Source of the DNA: Macquaria australasica
Taxonomy: Eukaryota > Chordata > Actinopteri > Centrarchiformes > Percichthyidae
DNA length: 64,000 nt
Assembly: GCA_005408345.1 (NCBI GenBank)
Contig: SEMN01000577.1
Coordinates: 186,001 to 250,000, forward strand
Direction: 5' to 3'
Shown one piece after another: positions 33,190-43,987 of this stretch. The position numbers and the translations under genes were made by a program. Within the stretch, counting starts at the first letter, position 1. Every line of letters begins with the position of its first letter. The notes beneath the pieces were generated by a model. That model was not told the DNA's origin and did no database searches. It saw only the letters and a program-made list of their open reading frames with translations.

Positions 33190-33619
33190 AAGCACAGCCA
33201 CCTTATCCTCCACCGTACTAAAGGCAGCTTTCAGGCCGGGTCCTCTCACTCGCATTCTTAGCACTCTAACGATTTCTGGTACAGGATCACATTCCAGACA
33301 CTCCAGTAGCTCTCTCATTTTTTTAATTTAAGTCCTCACTGTCATCGTATGGCAGGCCCAGCACAACGACTGACACATCAGGATCAAATTTATTCTTCAA
33401 ATGAATCCAGCCACGATGTTAAGATCCCGATGTCCAGGTCATTTTATTTCTTTAACTGACTTCTTGAGCTCAGCTTTCATAGTTTTTTCATACTTTGCTG
33501 TTGAGCTGTCTTTCAGTGTTATCCATCTCTGTTTGTAGTAGCTTCATCTGCTCCAACAACACGTTTGTTTCTTCCTTGTCCTGCGCCCAGTGGTGCATGT
33601 GAATTGATTTTTCTGCCAT
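33190..33619 (-). pseudogene. LINE ORF1-like remnant with coiled-coil start
   Basis: The ATG at 33619 opens MAEKSIHMHHWAQDKEETNV, then LLEQMKLLQTEMDNTERQLN, a heptad-like stretch suited to a coiled coil, before a stop. Further on, in other frames, come DPDVSVVVLGLPYDDSEDLN (about 33390-33330) and MRELLECLECDPVPEIVRVL, then RMRVRGPGLKAAFSTVEDK (about 33320-33190). These resemble the RNA-binding part of LINE ORF1 proteins, which coat element RNA. At least two stops and a frameshift are present. Confidence 0.5.
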
Positions 33620-34041
33620 GGTAGTTATGTATCAAGTAGCTTTGTCGTTTGATAAAATGTGGAAATTAAATTTACATGACAATGTTTATCCACCAGAAAT
33701 CTGTTTGTAACTTGCCTTTCTTGTTGTAGTTATATTAGCTTTTGACCACATTTAGTCCCAGACCTGGTGCCTGGCAGCCATCTTCAAATAAAGGCATAAA
33801 ATGCTCCCAAAAAATATATAATTATTAACTTCTCAGGTGGTCACAATTAAATAACTGTTTGCAGTCCAAAGAGGTAAAATTATCTAATATAACAAAAACC
33901 CAAATTATGGATCATTCATGTGTTTTATTTAATCTCATTTTGTGACTGTGCACACTGCAGGCAGAAGATGAAGCCCTCATCCAAGGATCCATTAAGACGC
34001 GCCACTGATAAACCAGAGGACATTGGGATGTCCTTGGGGGC

Positions 34042-34200
34042 CAGATGGTGCTGCAAGACCTGGATAACGTTGCATTAGCTGCTGCCATGTTGTTTGACCT
34101 AATGTGTGCTTTGAACCTTACCTACCCTCCAGAACTCAAGCACACTTTCAAAGTACTCCAGAAAGTTGTCATGGAGCTGGAAGGTAACACACTCTCCTAG
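34042..34200 (+). pseudogene. C-terminal piece of a teleost multicopy zinc-finger protein family
   Basis: An open stretch ends at TAG 34198-34200 and reads LDNVALAAAMLFDLMCALNL, then TYPPELKHTFKVLQKVVMEL. I recall this ALNLxYPxELxxTFxxLQKVxMEL pattern from the C-terminus of a highly repeated teleost protein family whose N-terminus has C2H2 fingers like those at 6.0 kb. The expected tail (S-x-x-VQ-x-LK-x-K) continues past the TAG as EAQVLKNRR, so the TAG is probably a mutation. No fingers are nearby. The family link is from memory and needs a search. Confidence 0.5.
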
Positions 34201-34689
34201 GAAGCCCAAGTTCTCAAAAACAGACGATCAGTGAGCTGTTGCCTCACTTCACTACCTTTCTGTATGCTACCTCACATTTGAATTCAAATACATGGAAAGA
34301 AAGCTTACATATACAGTACATATGGAGTGAAGCCATGAATAGAGGGTAGCTTTGTTTCAGCACTACCCCTTCTGAACCTTTTTTTTGTGGTGATGTTTAT
34401 CTATAGCACCTGTACTGTGTTGTTTTCAGAAGATTGTTTCTCCCAGGGTCATATTAAGCATTCGTCGTTCACAATTTTCAAACACTGGACCTATTTTTGT
34501 CAGGAGAATGATTGTTTCCTTCTTCTTTTCAGGTTCTATCTGTATTAGATGTGTATTGTGCTCTCCTGACATAGAGAACTGCTTTACTGCCTACAAATTA
34601 CAAGTGTGCTCTGCACTCTCTTGATAGCATGTTGTTTTTTTTTTTTTTGTTTTTTTGATATTACATATTACCACTATATTATCACACCT

Positions 34690-34828
34690 TACCATTACTG
34701 TCACTTTACATCTCTATGTTGAACTTGCATTGTGCTACTGTATGTTCTCTTTCCTCCTGCTCTTTCTCAGATAACTTCTGTTATGAATTGGTGCTTTATA
34801 TAAATAAAATTGAATTTAACTGAATTAA
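34690..34828 (+). mobile_element. L2/Maui LINE 3' end with internal deletion
   Basis: Contains ttacatctctatgttgaact, tactgtatgttctctttcct and cctgctctttctcagataac, jumping from the CT-rich part of the L2 3' UTR straight to the ttggtgctttatataaataa terminus and a short TTGAA-like tail. About 200 bases present in L2 copy 1 are missing. Confidence 0.8.
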
Positions 34829-34834
34829 TGTAAG

Positions 34835-37420
34835 TAACACCTGAGTTTGACAAGTCAAAATATCTGCTATGAAAAAAGGTCCATTCAAGTATACTTTACA
34901 TGTACTGAAATGATCAATCACACTGGTTTCATGCTTTTCTCAGAGAGAATGAATGCATATTTCTTAATCCACTCATCCTTAAACTTCCACGGTTTTCACT
35001 GTAAAACCTTCTTTTCTTTCACTTTTTCAACCTTGGATTCTACCTCAGACGACAAGCTCACTAAATGCAGCTTCTAGTGTTTGAAAGATGACAGGTGAGG
35101 TGACAGGATAGCAATGTGTCACTCTCAAGCGGTCTGGGTCAGATTGAATTAAAATTGGACTGGAATAAAATGTACTCCGGATCAGAGTCCGTCTATTGGG
35201 TATGTGGGGTGTAGGTGATTTGGAGTCAGGGACTACCACAGAAAAACAGGGCTGTTGTCCTAAATCTAAACTTCCAGAAGTGATCAGAGAGGTGGAAAAA
35301 CACTGCAGACACAATAAGTCCTCTTAAAGTTGTGTTCTCCCACTGGGTGCTGCACCCTGTGCTTTACATCCAGTCAATAACAGTTGATCACGGCTGCTTC
35401 CAGTCGCAGCCTCATCCTCAGAGGACCAGTCTGTGAGGGAAAGTCAATACCACGGCTGCACTGGCATCAGTTGTAAAATCAACCACAACAAACAAACAGT
35501 GCAGCTCTGTTTGATATTCTGGCGTGGGAACACAGCACAGCTGCCAAATGATTTGTTACAATTACTATGACAATGGAAACGGTAAGATGTGCACTTGTAA
35601 ACAGCAGCACGCAGTCAGGAGAGCAGTCCTGTGTGGATGCACATGCAAATACACACATGGGGAGACAACAAGCTATTCTTCTGGTGACATGGAGAATCCT
35701 AATTGGGCCATTTCCTCCTCTGAGGAAAAATAAAACTCAACCTCTTAAAAGTTGTCCTCCTCCCTCCCCCCGTACAGCCTGCAACACCTCTGATCTGCCA
35801 CACCTCTCCACACAATCAATAAGAAAACTGAATTATTCATTGGGGCAATGACAAATCACACGTCGGGGCCAGTGGCATAAGGTAGTTATGAAGGGCCCTA
35901 GTTCACGCTAGTTACTAGTTATGAAGCACGCAAATATACACACACATGCACACACTTGTCAGTCTTGACAGATTTTGCGCCTAAACTAGCTCCCATATAT
36001 CGTATTGTCTTGATCAAACAAATACTTCATTGGACATCAACATACATATTGTGCAGCAATCATCAATGCATATCTGTATACAGTAAACCAAAAAAATAAA
36101 TAATTTAATTGAATAGCTTTTATAGTTTACGTAGAATAAGCATATAATTTTGTTATAGATTGCTAGTGACTATTTTACAAAAAAATAAATAAAACCATGA
36201 TGGAGATGGGTTTGCCTTTTATAGCCAATAGCACCATGTGAATTTAATGTGAGTTCTTCTTTGAACACAGGCGTATTTCTGACTTGCAAGGGCCATTACA
36301 CTGTTGGAGGGACCCGAGAGCTAGTGAGTGACGCTATGTTCAAAGATGGCAGTAATGATTAAAAATAATGGTCTGTGTGAGTTGTACCTCTACCAGCCAT
36401 CTCAGCTTCCACCTCATCACAGTATAACAGAACTTTACTGAGCCTCCACACAAACTCATCATATTTACCTAAGTAAAAACTTTAATTCCATCATCTTGAA
36501 ATACCTCCTACCCTGTCAAATTATGCTGAATCCAAATGTCTGGACTTACAGACTCGCGATACAATTCCTGAGTCTGAAAGTGCAGAGGGCTCTCACACTC
36601 TGCAGACGTCACTTCTTAGCAATATGGATGTGATGATGTAAAAGAAAGTAATAACAATAATAATGACCAGTCTATATACAATTAAGTTATACACAATTAT
36701 ATTATAGGGTATAGTCCAACTGTACCATTGCCTGCTGCTTGCGATGTTAGTCTTTATAACCGGCATGGGTGGAAGTAACATTACTTATGGCACACCTGGG
36801 CCGAGGCTAGCAGTCAGTGAACAATGCAATAAAATTAAGGATAATGTCATTACAGGTTATGGTCAGCATCATTGTACCCCAGCATAGTTGAAAAAAGGTT
36901 GTATCTACCTTAATCATTGATTTAATGCATCACCCGGCCACGCACTCTAAGTGACCCAAATCAAACACACCCACAATGTCAGTAGTAGAGAAATTCAGTC
37001 TACTTTAGGTTCTTTAATACAAGTCGAAATCAAAGTCTCTTTGAATACACATTTCTTTTATTCATGTACATGGAGAGAGGACTGAAATGATAACCACACA
37101 GTGAAGTGAGCAGTGTCTGAGTAGGCTCTGTCTAACAGGAATTCCTATCTTTCTTTTATACTGAGTAAAAATCAGCTTCCATATCTTTTGGAGTAGCTTG
37201 ATTCTCACACAAAAAAACCCCAATGGTCTAACCGGTTGCTGCATACAGACTTCACTCTGTACAAGGTTGAAGATAACAGTACCTACTCACAGTCTTTTCA
37301 CAGCAGAGCAAACACCTGTTCCACCTGACAGTAAAATTCTACTCTTTAAAGCAATAAGCTGTTAGTACTTTCCTTTAACTGTTACAGTTTAACCTTTAGC
37401 TGCTAAGTCACAATTTATTC
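34835..37420. other. No recognisable gene or element
   Basis: AT-rich sequence with short frames on both strands (largest 94 codons, no motif). I did not recognise any repeat family here. Confidence 0.45.
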
Positions 37421-37653
37421 CCTGCATGTTGCGTGACTAACAGGCGCATGCTGAGTCTAGCTAACATGCTAAATGCTAAAATGCTCATGGTGGATCCTCC
37501 AGTTTAACCTGGAGTAGACTGTGGAGGACTTTGCGGTACACAAGGCTCACAGAGTGAAGTTCTGACAGAGTACAGCAACACACACATTGATTGTTGTAAC
37601 TCACCTCCCAGATGAGAGCATCAGCAACCACGGTGTTGCCCAGCACCGTAGCG

Positions 37654-37654
<1 letters not shown>

Positions 37655-37687
<33 letters not shown>
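37655..37687 (+). repeat. (TG)n microsatellite
   Basis: About 16 TG units without interruption. Confidence 0.96.
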
Positions 37688-37692
<5 letters not shown>

Positions 37693-37724
37693 CTGTGCAG
37701 TCTCTCCTTTGCTTTAATATGTGT

Positions 37725-37990
37725 CCATTGTTATTGATATTTCCCTAAAACCTACAAATTTCAACCTCATGGTGGAAAAGCCATCACCAAAGTCATTAGG
37801 ATTCATCCTCTGGGGACCATGAATGTCTGTACAACTTTCATGGCAATCCATCCAATAGCTGTTGAGATATTTATATATAATGTTTGTACAATCAGGTAAT
37901 ATTTCAGTCTGGACCAAAGTAGTGGAATGACCGGCCGACAGACTGACATTGCCATCCATAGAGCCATGCCGCTTCAGAGCACTAGTTCAC
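37725..37990 (-). repeat. Dispersed teleost repeat, minus-strand copy
   Basis: Opposite orientation to the copies at 9.3 and 12.4 kb. Contains caacctcatggtggaaaagc, atcaccaaagtcattaggat, tcatcctctggggaccatga, catggcaatccatccaatag, gtctggaccaaagtagtgga and attgccatccatagagccat. Confidence 0.7.
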
Positions 37991-38507
37991 TATCTTATCA
38001 TTTTCAGCTCTGTATGATATTACTATAACATATTGGGCAGGTCTAGTAGTGACTTAACAGTGAGCTTTACCTACTTCACAGTATTTATATATTTTGACTT
38101 TATTGTTCAACTAGTTTTGTCATATAGTAGCATAGTTCTGTTGTGTTATGATATTTTATATCAGTATAATATTATAGTAACTGTGTGTTCTTGTTCTTGC
38201 TACTTCTCCCCTTCTCCTGCAAGATCACAGGCGAGAAGGAAACATTCTGGTGGCTTTATTTGATTTTACAGTTCAAACACGTCAAGTGAACTAAATAATC
38301 TTTTCTCTCAGGACGGTTAATTGAATTGTGCTTACTTATTTGCACTTAAGGGTTTATTTGAAGCAATTAATTAAACAAAAAAAAACCTTTTTTATAAGAT
38401 TTATGAAGTGTTATAAGCTTAATAATGACAGTTGAGTGGGATTACTTAATGGGGTTTGTTTGTATTAAAACACTTGGCTGTGCAGAGCAGGAGCTTTCAT
38501 CCCCTGA

Positions 38508-38576
38508 ATCAATTCAATTCAATTCAATTCAGTTTTATTTATATAGCGCCATATCATAACAAAGTTATCTCAGGGC
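38508..38576 (-). mobile_element. L2/Maui LINE 3' tail
   Basis: (TTCAA)n followed by cagttttatttatatagcgc and atcataacaaagttatctca, the reverse complement of the L2 terminus, truncated to under 70 bases. Confidence 0.85.
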
Positions 38577-38579
38577 ATG

Positions 38580-39040
38580 CAACACAAGGGTTATCTCATC
38601 CACATGCAAAACAAATTCAATAAGGCAGTCTGAAGAAATGTGACTTTTAACCATCATTTTAAATGCAGCCTTTAGATGAGGCATTCAAGAACCATGAAAG
38701 TACCTTTTTTGACATATTTCGGAGCAATCATAGTATTTGAAGTTGTGTAGTCAGTCAGAGTTCCAGATCTTAAAGAGCAAAACCTCAACTGTAAATAAGG
38801 AGTGCTAGCAACACCAAAACAGTGTGCAGAGGAGCGGGTGTCAAAACTTTACTGACCAGAAACATTTGAAGAAGAAAAAGAAGAAGGAGAAAAGTTGGTT
38901 AGGACTTATTTTTCTCTCTTTTTTTAAGGAATATTTTAAGGTTGTTAATCTGCAGTTTCTCTCAGTGAGCTCTTTTAGCTCATTGTTTTTTTTGTTTTTT
39001 TTTTGCCAACATCTTCACCTTCAGCCACCCTGAATAGGTT
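38580..39040. other. No recognisable gene
   Basis: AT-rich; contains an A/G-rich patch (gaagaagaaaaagaagaagg, about 38868-38888) and T-rich runs near 38985-39003. Confidence 0.45.
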
Positions 39041-39049
39041 TTCAGTGAA

Positions 39050-39285
39050 AATCTTTAAAAAAAACCACTGTACACTACCTTTTCAGCAAACAGCAGGCAG
39101 ACACGGTTAAAGACAAGCTGGTGAACATAGTGGAGCATTTAGCAGCTAAAGAGACAGATATTTTCTCAAACCTGGATGTGTAAAGAGGCAACTGATGTTC
39201 ACCAAAAGCAATGTGTCAGTGTTGTGTTCATAGCTTATTTCTGCTGCACCCAAAAGGCCAAAGAATGAGTTAGTGGAGGTTTAAG
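39050..39285 (-). mobile_element. Partial copy of the short TTAA-type element at 63.5 kb
   Basis: Reverse complement of parts of 63533-63925: ccactgtacactacct, agcaaacagcaggcagacac, agctggtgaacatagtggag, catttagcagctaaagagac, and near the end aaggccaaagaatgagttag. The middle is shortened relative to the 63.5 kb copy, and no TTAA is kept at the outer end. Confidence 0.6.
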
Positions 39286-40069
39286 AATAGCAGAGTGGTT
39301 TATAATGTTATGAAACAGGATTTTGCTAGTCCGGAAAGTTGTCACAGAGACAATAATTTTATCCTCTGTGCAATAATCGCCAGATACACGTTAAAAATAT
39401 GGTGTTTACATCACAAAGTGATCTACCTGCTTGGCCAGTGCAGGACCTTGCTGGATGACATTGCACTGCCTTGTAGCAAAAGTTGAGCCAGGTTCTGCTG
39501 CTTTGTTTTTTAGAGCTCTCAAAGTCAGGAACCCAGCTGGGGTCATGCTAACGTCCGTCTGAGCATGGCCTTACATTCTGGATAATCCTTCACTGTGGAC
39601 AGTTTCCATATGGACTATTTCATTGGTAGAAAGTAGCAAGTTGGAGTAAGAGGAACTTGGGGAAAGTTTCTGGAAAGTGATGTTGCTGTTTAACTTTTTA
39701 AAATGTCAATATTCAGTGCTGTGAGCAGCCCTTAGTGACTAAGGTTATAGAATCAAAAGGAATGATACGGAGAAACTAAACTCCTTTCATTTCAACAATT
39801 ACTAGGGATGAATATCTGTGTTTTGTTTTTTTTTTCCAAATGCTGAATATCTTACTTAATAATGAAACTATATCACTAGTTTTGTATGCGATTGTCCTGC
39901 CGGCATGCAGAAACCACCTGATAGGTCCTCCGAGGTTAGACTCCTGCTGCCGCTGGTGTTTTTATTTTTATTTTCAGCAAAGGGAGAGCTAAAACAGGGC
40001 TGTGACCCAGCCGGGGTGACAGCAAAATTGGTGTGTCCCAGTCCTACCTGGGACAGGGAGAGAGGCTAT

Positions 40070-40071
<2 letters not shown>

Positions 40072-40128
<57 letters not shown>
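40072..40128 (+). repeat. (TG)n microsatellite, about 57 bp
   Basis: About 28 TG units with no interruption, the cleanest long repeat in the window. A chance frame runs into it from 39905. Confidence 0.97.
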
Positions 40129-40129
<1 letters not shown>

Positions 40130-40437
40130 ATGTCATCTTTTGCCCTCTGCTTATAAATAGCATTTAGTGGGAGGCTGCTTGTCTGTTTAAAACAAATTAA
40201 ATCAGCAGTGTCCTTACCTGCTGTCACTGCTTCCTGGGCCTAATTCTCTCTTTGTTTGTCTTTGTCTCCTTCTGTTCCGCAAACACAGCAGGAAAGCTTC
40301 TCATCTCATCTCCATGGAGTGCTCTCACCCTTCTGCAAAAAGTGGAAGTGTGTGTCTCTCATCCCTTACCGCTCCAACAGGTTTTTGGACTATTTGTTTA
40401 CCTGACAGTGAAATTAGCCCTGTCATAATTCCCCTTC

Positions 40438-40440
<3 letters not shown>

Positions 40441-40476
<36 letters not shown>
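40441..40476 (+). repeat. (TG)n microsatellite
   Basis: About 18 TG units, 310 bases from the previous TG array. Confidence 0.96.
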
Positions 40477-40478
<2 letters not shown>

Positions 40479-40479
40479 T

Positions 40480-43400
40480 GAGTGGCATGGGTTGTATTTA
40501 ATCATGCAACAAGATGTTTTCAAAGAGGCACATTAATAATTAGGCTTGAAGTGCTAAGTGGCTTTTCTGCAGGGGGTTTCAGCTTGGCAGAACATGGCTG
40601 TGCTTCCCTCCAAATGGATAAAAGAATGTTTGCATTTCTTCCAAATAGCCCTCTGAAGTGTATTCAACTGAAGTGAAGTGCTTTGTCCAACATGTTTTTG
40701 CATATGAGTATATGTTTGTATGTCTATGTTCATGTATGTGTTTGAAAGGTTTCAGGTTAGGGCTCTATATAGTGTCAGAGTAGGAAAACAGTCCTGTAAC
40801 TAGCCAAAAAGGGAGTAAAACTAGAGGTGTCCTAACCTGTTAGGCGTTCCGAAGTGGGAAGAAGGATGTTAACCGATAACAATAAACAAAATAAAAATGG
40901 AAATTTTGTGACTGGCCTTGTGCGGGAAGCAAAAGAGAGGACATGCACTCTCTGCAATAGCCGAGGTGATGCAACCTTATGGCAACAGGGAAAATACAGC
41001 TATGCAACAGTGATGATTTGGGTCACTGACAACCATTCATTTCAACAGTAACAAATCACACTTTAAATGCTTGTTCAGTGCCTTATATTATAAGCAGATT
41101 CAAATATTTCCCAACCATTCAGTGTGAAGCTATAAAAAACAAGCTGCGTTTATGCAAATCCTGGGTTTACATATTTATTTAAAATTATTGATGGCAGGGC
41201 TATTATATTTGACACATGTGCATAATGTTTCTGAATTGTTTCTATTCAAGTGTATCTGAGTCCACCACAGTTAAACAGTTCAACTCCACTGGAATTCATT
41301 GATTTCGCTGCAAAATTTCGCCGTTTTTAAAGCTGATGTGACCAGGCCTTAAATCTATAAAAATCTGCTTTTAAAAGATGACATGTAAAATAAAAGTAAA
41401 GAAAAGCCCTTTCTCTGAATGGAAATCAATAGATGCTTCCTGGTATAAAAAAGCAGACAATCACGTAATCGAGTGTGTGTCTGTGTACGTGTGTATGAAC
41501 ATGTGTGTGTCCGTGATGAGATTCTTTTTGCTCTGAGCCAACTGAGGAGTTAAGACAGATTCAGCATTTTTTTTATCATGACAACAGTGAGTCTACTGTT
41601 GTTGTCATGGTGATTGCAGAGTTACTGTGCTTACATGTGTGCCATGTGTGTACATGCATGCTTACACAGTTTGTACTTGTGGATGTGTGAAAAACCTGCA
41701 AGTGGCTCAGCACACATAATCCAATCAGTCCTGTGACATTTGTGCAATGGCCCCGTCCTGCTGAACCAATCATATTACAGCGAAGGCCAGCTGTGAGGGC
41801 ACAGCCAGCCGACAGGGTCACTTAGCAAGTGAAGATTTGTTTTTCTTCTTTTGAAACAGGAGCTGAACCGTGAGTTTCCTCAGAGTTTTTCCTGCTTGTC
41901 TCATCAAAGCCTGGTAACCTGTAGAAACAGGGAGCCCACAGTCTTTTTTCCATTTGACATCTACCTCTATGAAACTAGTTTGGCTGCATGTAGAAGACAA
42001 GAAAGAGCAAATGACAGATAGCAGGCCCAGCTTGGTGTCTCCCAGGTTATGGTTTGTGTCTCTGGGCGACATGCACTGAATGTAGATACATCCTTATTAA
42101 ATGTCTAACAATTAAAAAGACAGATATAGAGGAAGATAAGCAAATGAGTTTATGTCCAAATTTCAAAAAGTTAACATGTAGGTGCGCAAAATGGGTCTCG
42201 GGTCTATTTATCTTGCATGTCAGGTTTGGGTAGGTTAACCCCAGGTCCATTATGGATGGGGACCAGTTAAGACCTCTACTTCTCATCCCACTCTTGGAAG
42301 GAAAGCAAATAAGCATATTTCACAAAATATTGAATTTGAACGCTATGGGTTATGGCTGTATGGGTTGTATTTGGAAGGCAATGATGAACTGTTTTGTCAT
42401 TTATGTAAATTATTAGTTGATCTTTAAAACACGGCTGAATTGGAATCTGCTTTCAGCCAGGGTGGTGGTCACCTGTCAGAGGATAATGCTTTTGTTTTAT
42501 AGAAGGACTGTTCATGCCTGCTTTGTATTTTGAGAGTGTTGTTGAAAGTCGACAGAAATCATCTTCAAACATTCTGGAGCTAGAGAGCAGAAGGAGTGGT
42601 GCTAGAGGGCCAGAGTGTCACATCCACTCTCAGATGGCTCAGATCAGGTCAGGGAAGCAGCCCTGCAGCTCCATATACCCAGCTTACTAACAAAACAAAA
42701 CCTGTCAAACAAAAAGGAGGAAATCCACAGCAGCTGTTGTTAAAATAGCTCATCGTCCACCCCCTGATTTCCTCATCCAGGGAATTGATGTCAGGCCTTA
42801 CAGTGCTTAGACTGTTTAATAAATTCCCAACATCAGATTCCAGATCGTGTGTGAAGAATTGATTGGCTGTGCCTTTCAGAGATGATGTTTTAGTCATGGA
42901 GACCTTTTAGAGCCGGCCTGTCCACCACTAAACATTATTTACTCAACTCTTTGGATCAATAATGGCTCTCTGACAGTTTTTAAAGTGTGTATCTAAGTAT
43001 GTGTGTGTTGACAGGCAATATGTTAGCTCTGTTACTGTACATAAACCTTAGGTCTTTCAGGTTCATTCATTCCATCTCTAGTGACAACAAGCTTCCATTT
43101 CCAGTGCTAAAACCCTGGGATGTTTTCTCTATTAAAAGTTGCATATTGTAGGGACCACAGGAACTCCACCATGAATTCGTTCATTGTGTGACGTAAACTG
43201 AACTTTTATTTTGAAATGTAAGATATTACACTTACAGTCCTCCCTCTCCAATCACTTCTTTAACTGTAACCTGATATCTCCTGGATTACGCCCCTGACCA
43301 GGTCAAGAAAATTCCAGCTCTCCTTGTTCTCTCTCTTACCTCTTCTCCTCTCTGACCTCGACGAAGGTCCTCTCCACGATGTAGTCTGCAACGGAGCAAA

Positions 43401-43980
43401 CACACTGAACTCTCTTCTTACAGCAGTGGCACGAGAGCCTGCATAAGATCCCTAACCTAGAGTAAACAAGTTTATTTAGCGCTAGCAGCTACGACACAAA
43501 GTCTGCCTGCTAAGTTAACTTTAAGAGCAACAGGAGCAACGAAGCAAGTTAGCGCCAAGCTGCTAGAAACCGGTTTCCTTCGACATAAGAACACTGCACA
43601 GCAAGGACTGCATTCGACATCGGAACCTACTGTACTTTTCCCAGCCTGGCTCAAATCCACAACCAATGGAACACATACACATATTTCGAATTGGCTTCCA
43701 CACATGCAGAGAGGAAATTTAAAGCTCCCGCTTCACGTTTCTGGCCTAACACGTGTGTTCCTGCCTGTGCATGCATAGAACACACAGGCAGAACAAAGAA
43801 ACACACACACACACACATTCTTTCTGCCGTGCACCGAAATGTGCGCGTGCACACACAAACAAACAAACACACACACACTCCTTTTTGTATAGTTACGTAC
43901 ATATTAGTTAGATTACTTGTTGTGTGTTTTACCTTTATTATCATTTGATAAATAAATGCTTGTGGATATACATTCTGGTC
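40480..43980. other. No recognisable gene; short CA runs
   Basis: Longest featureless block. CA patches at 43801-43820 and 43853-43880 are the only clear structure. Several overlapping frames up to 97 codons exist on both strands near 43.5-43.95 kb but show no domain. Confidence 0.45.
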
Positions 43981-43987
43981 TATTTAA

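Larger units (their letters stand above)
30650..33640 (-). mobile_element. Decayed minus-strand non-LTR retrotransposon, split by two insertions
   Basis: Read from 33619 down, an ORF1-like remnant (33619-33190) is followed after a gap by the ORF2 linker (32137-31756), then, beyond a solo LTR, by the entry to the RT domain near 30800-30670 (FKKCFEYG, then YKSIITPVPKSSKN). Order and strand agree, so the parts are best read as one copy. The 453-bp element at 32240 and the LTR at 31007 interrupt it. The linker wording (PYWNAELKKPWND, EFVKCKDPLTRRQF, NKPQQFWKEIKKKCGPKK) fits a jockey-type LINE in a broad sense; I cannot fix the clade. Stops and frameshifts are many. Confidence 0.6.

Noticed and set aside
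39905..40156. Frame starting with a hydrophobic, signal-peptide-like stretch
   Set aside because: It runs into a TG microsatellite giving CVCVCV; the hydrophobic part is T-rich sequence resembling a splice acceptor tract; nothing supports a secreted protein.
42047..42316. 89-codon minus-strand frame with PNLTCKINRPETHFAHLHVN
   Set aside because: Reads protein-like but no family came to mind and no exon borders or repeat context support it.
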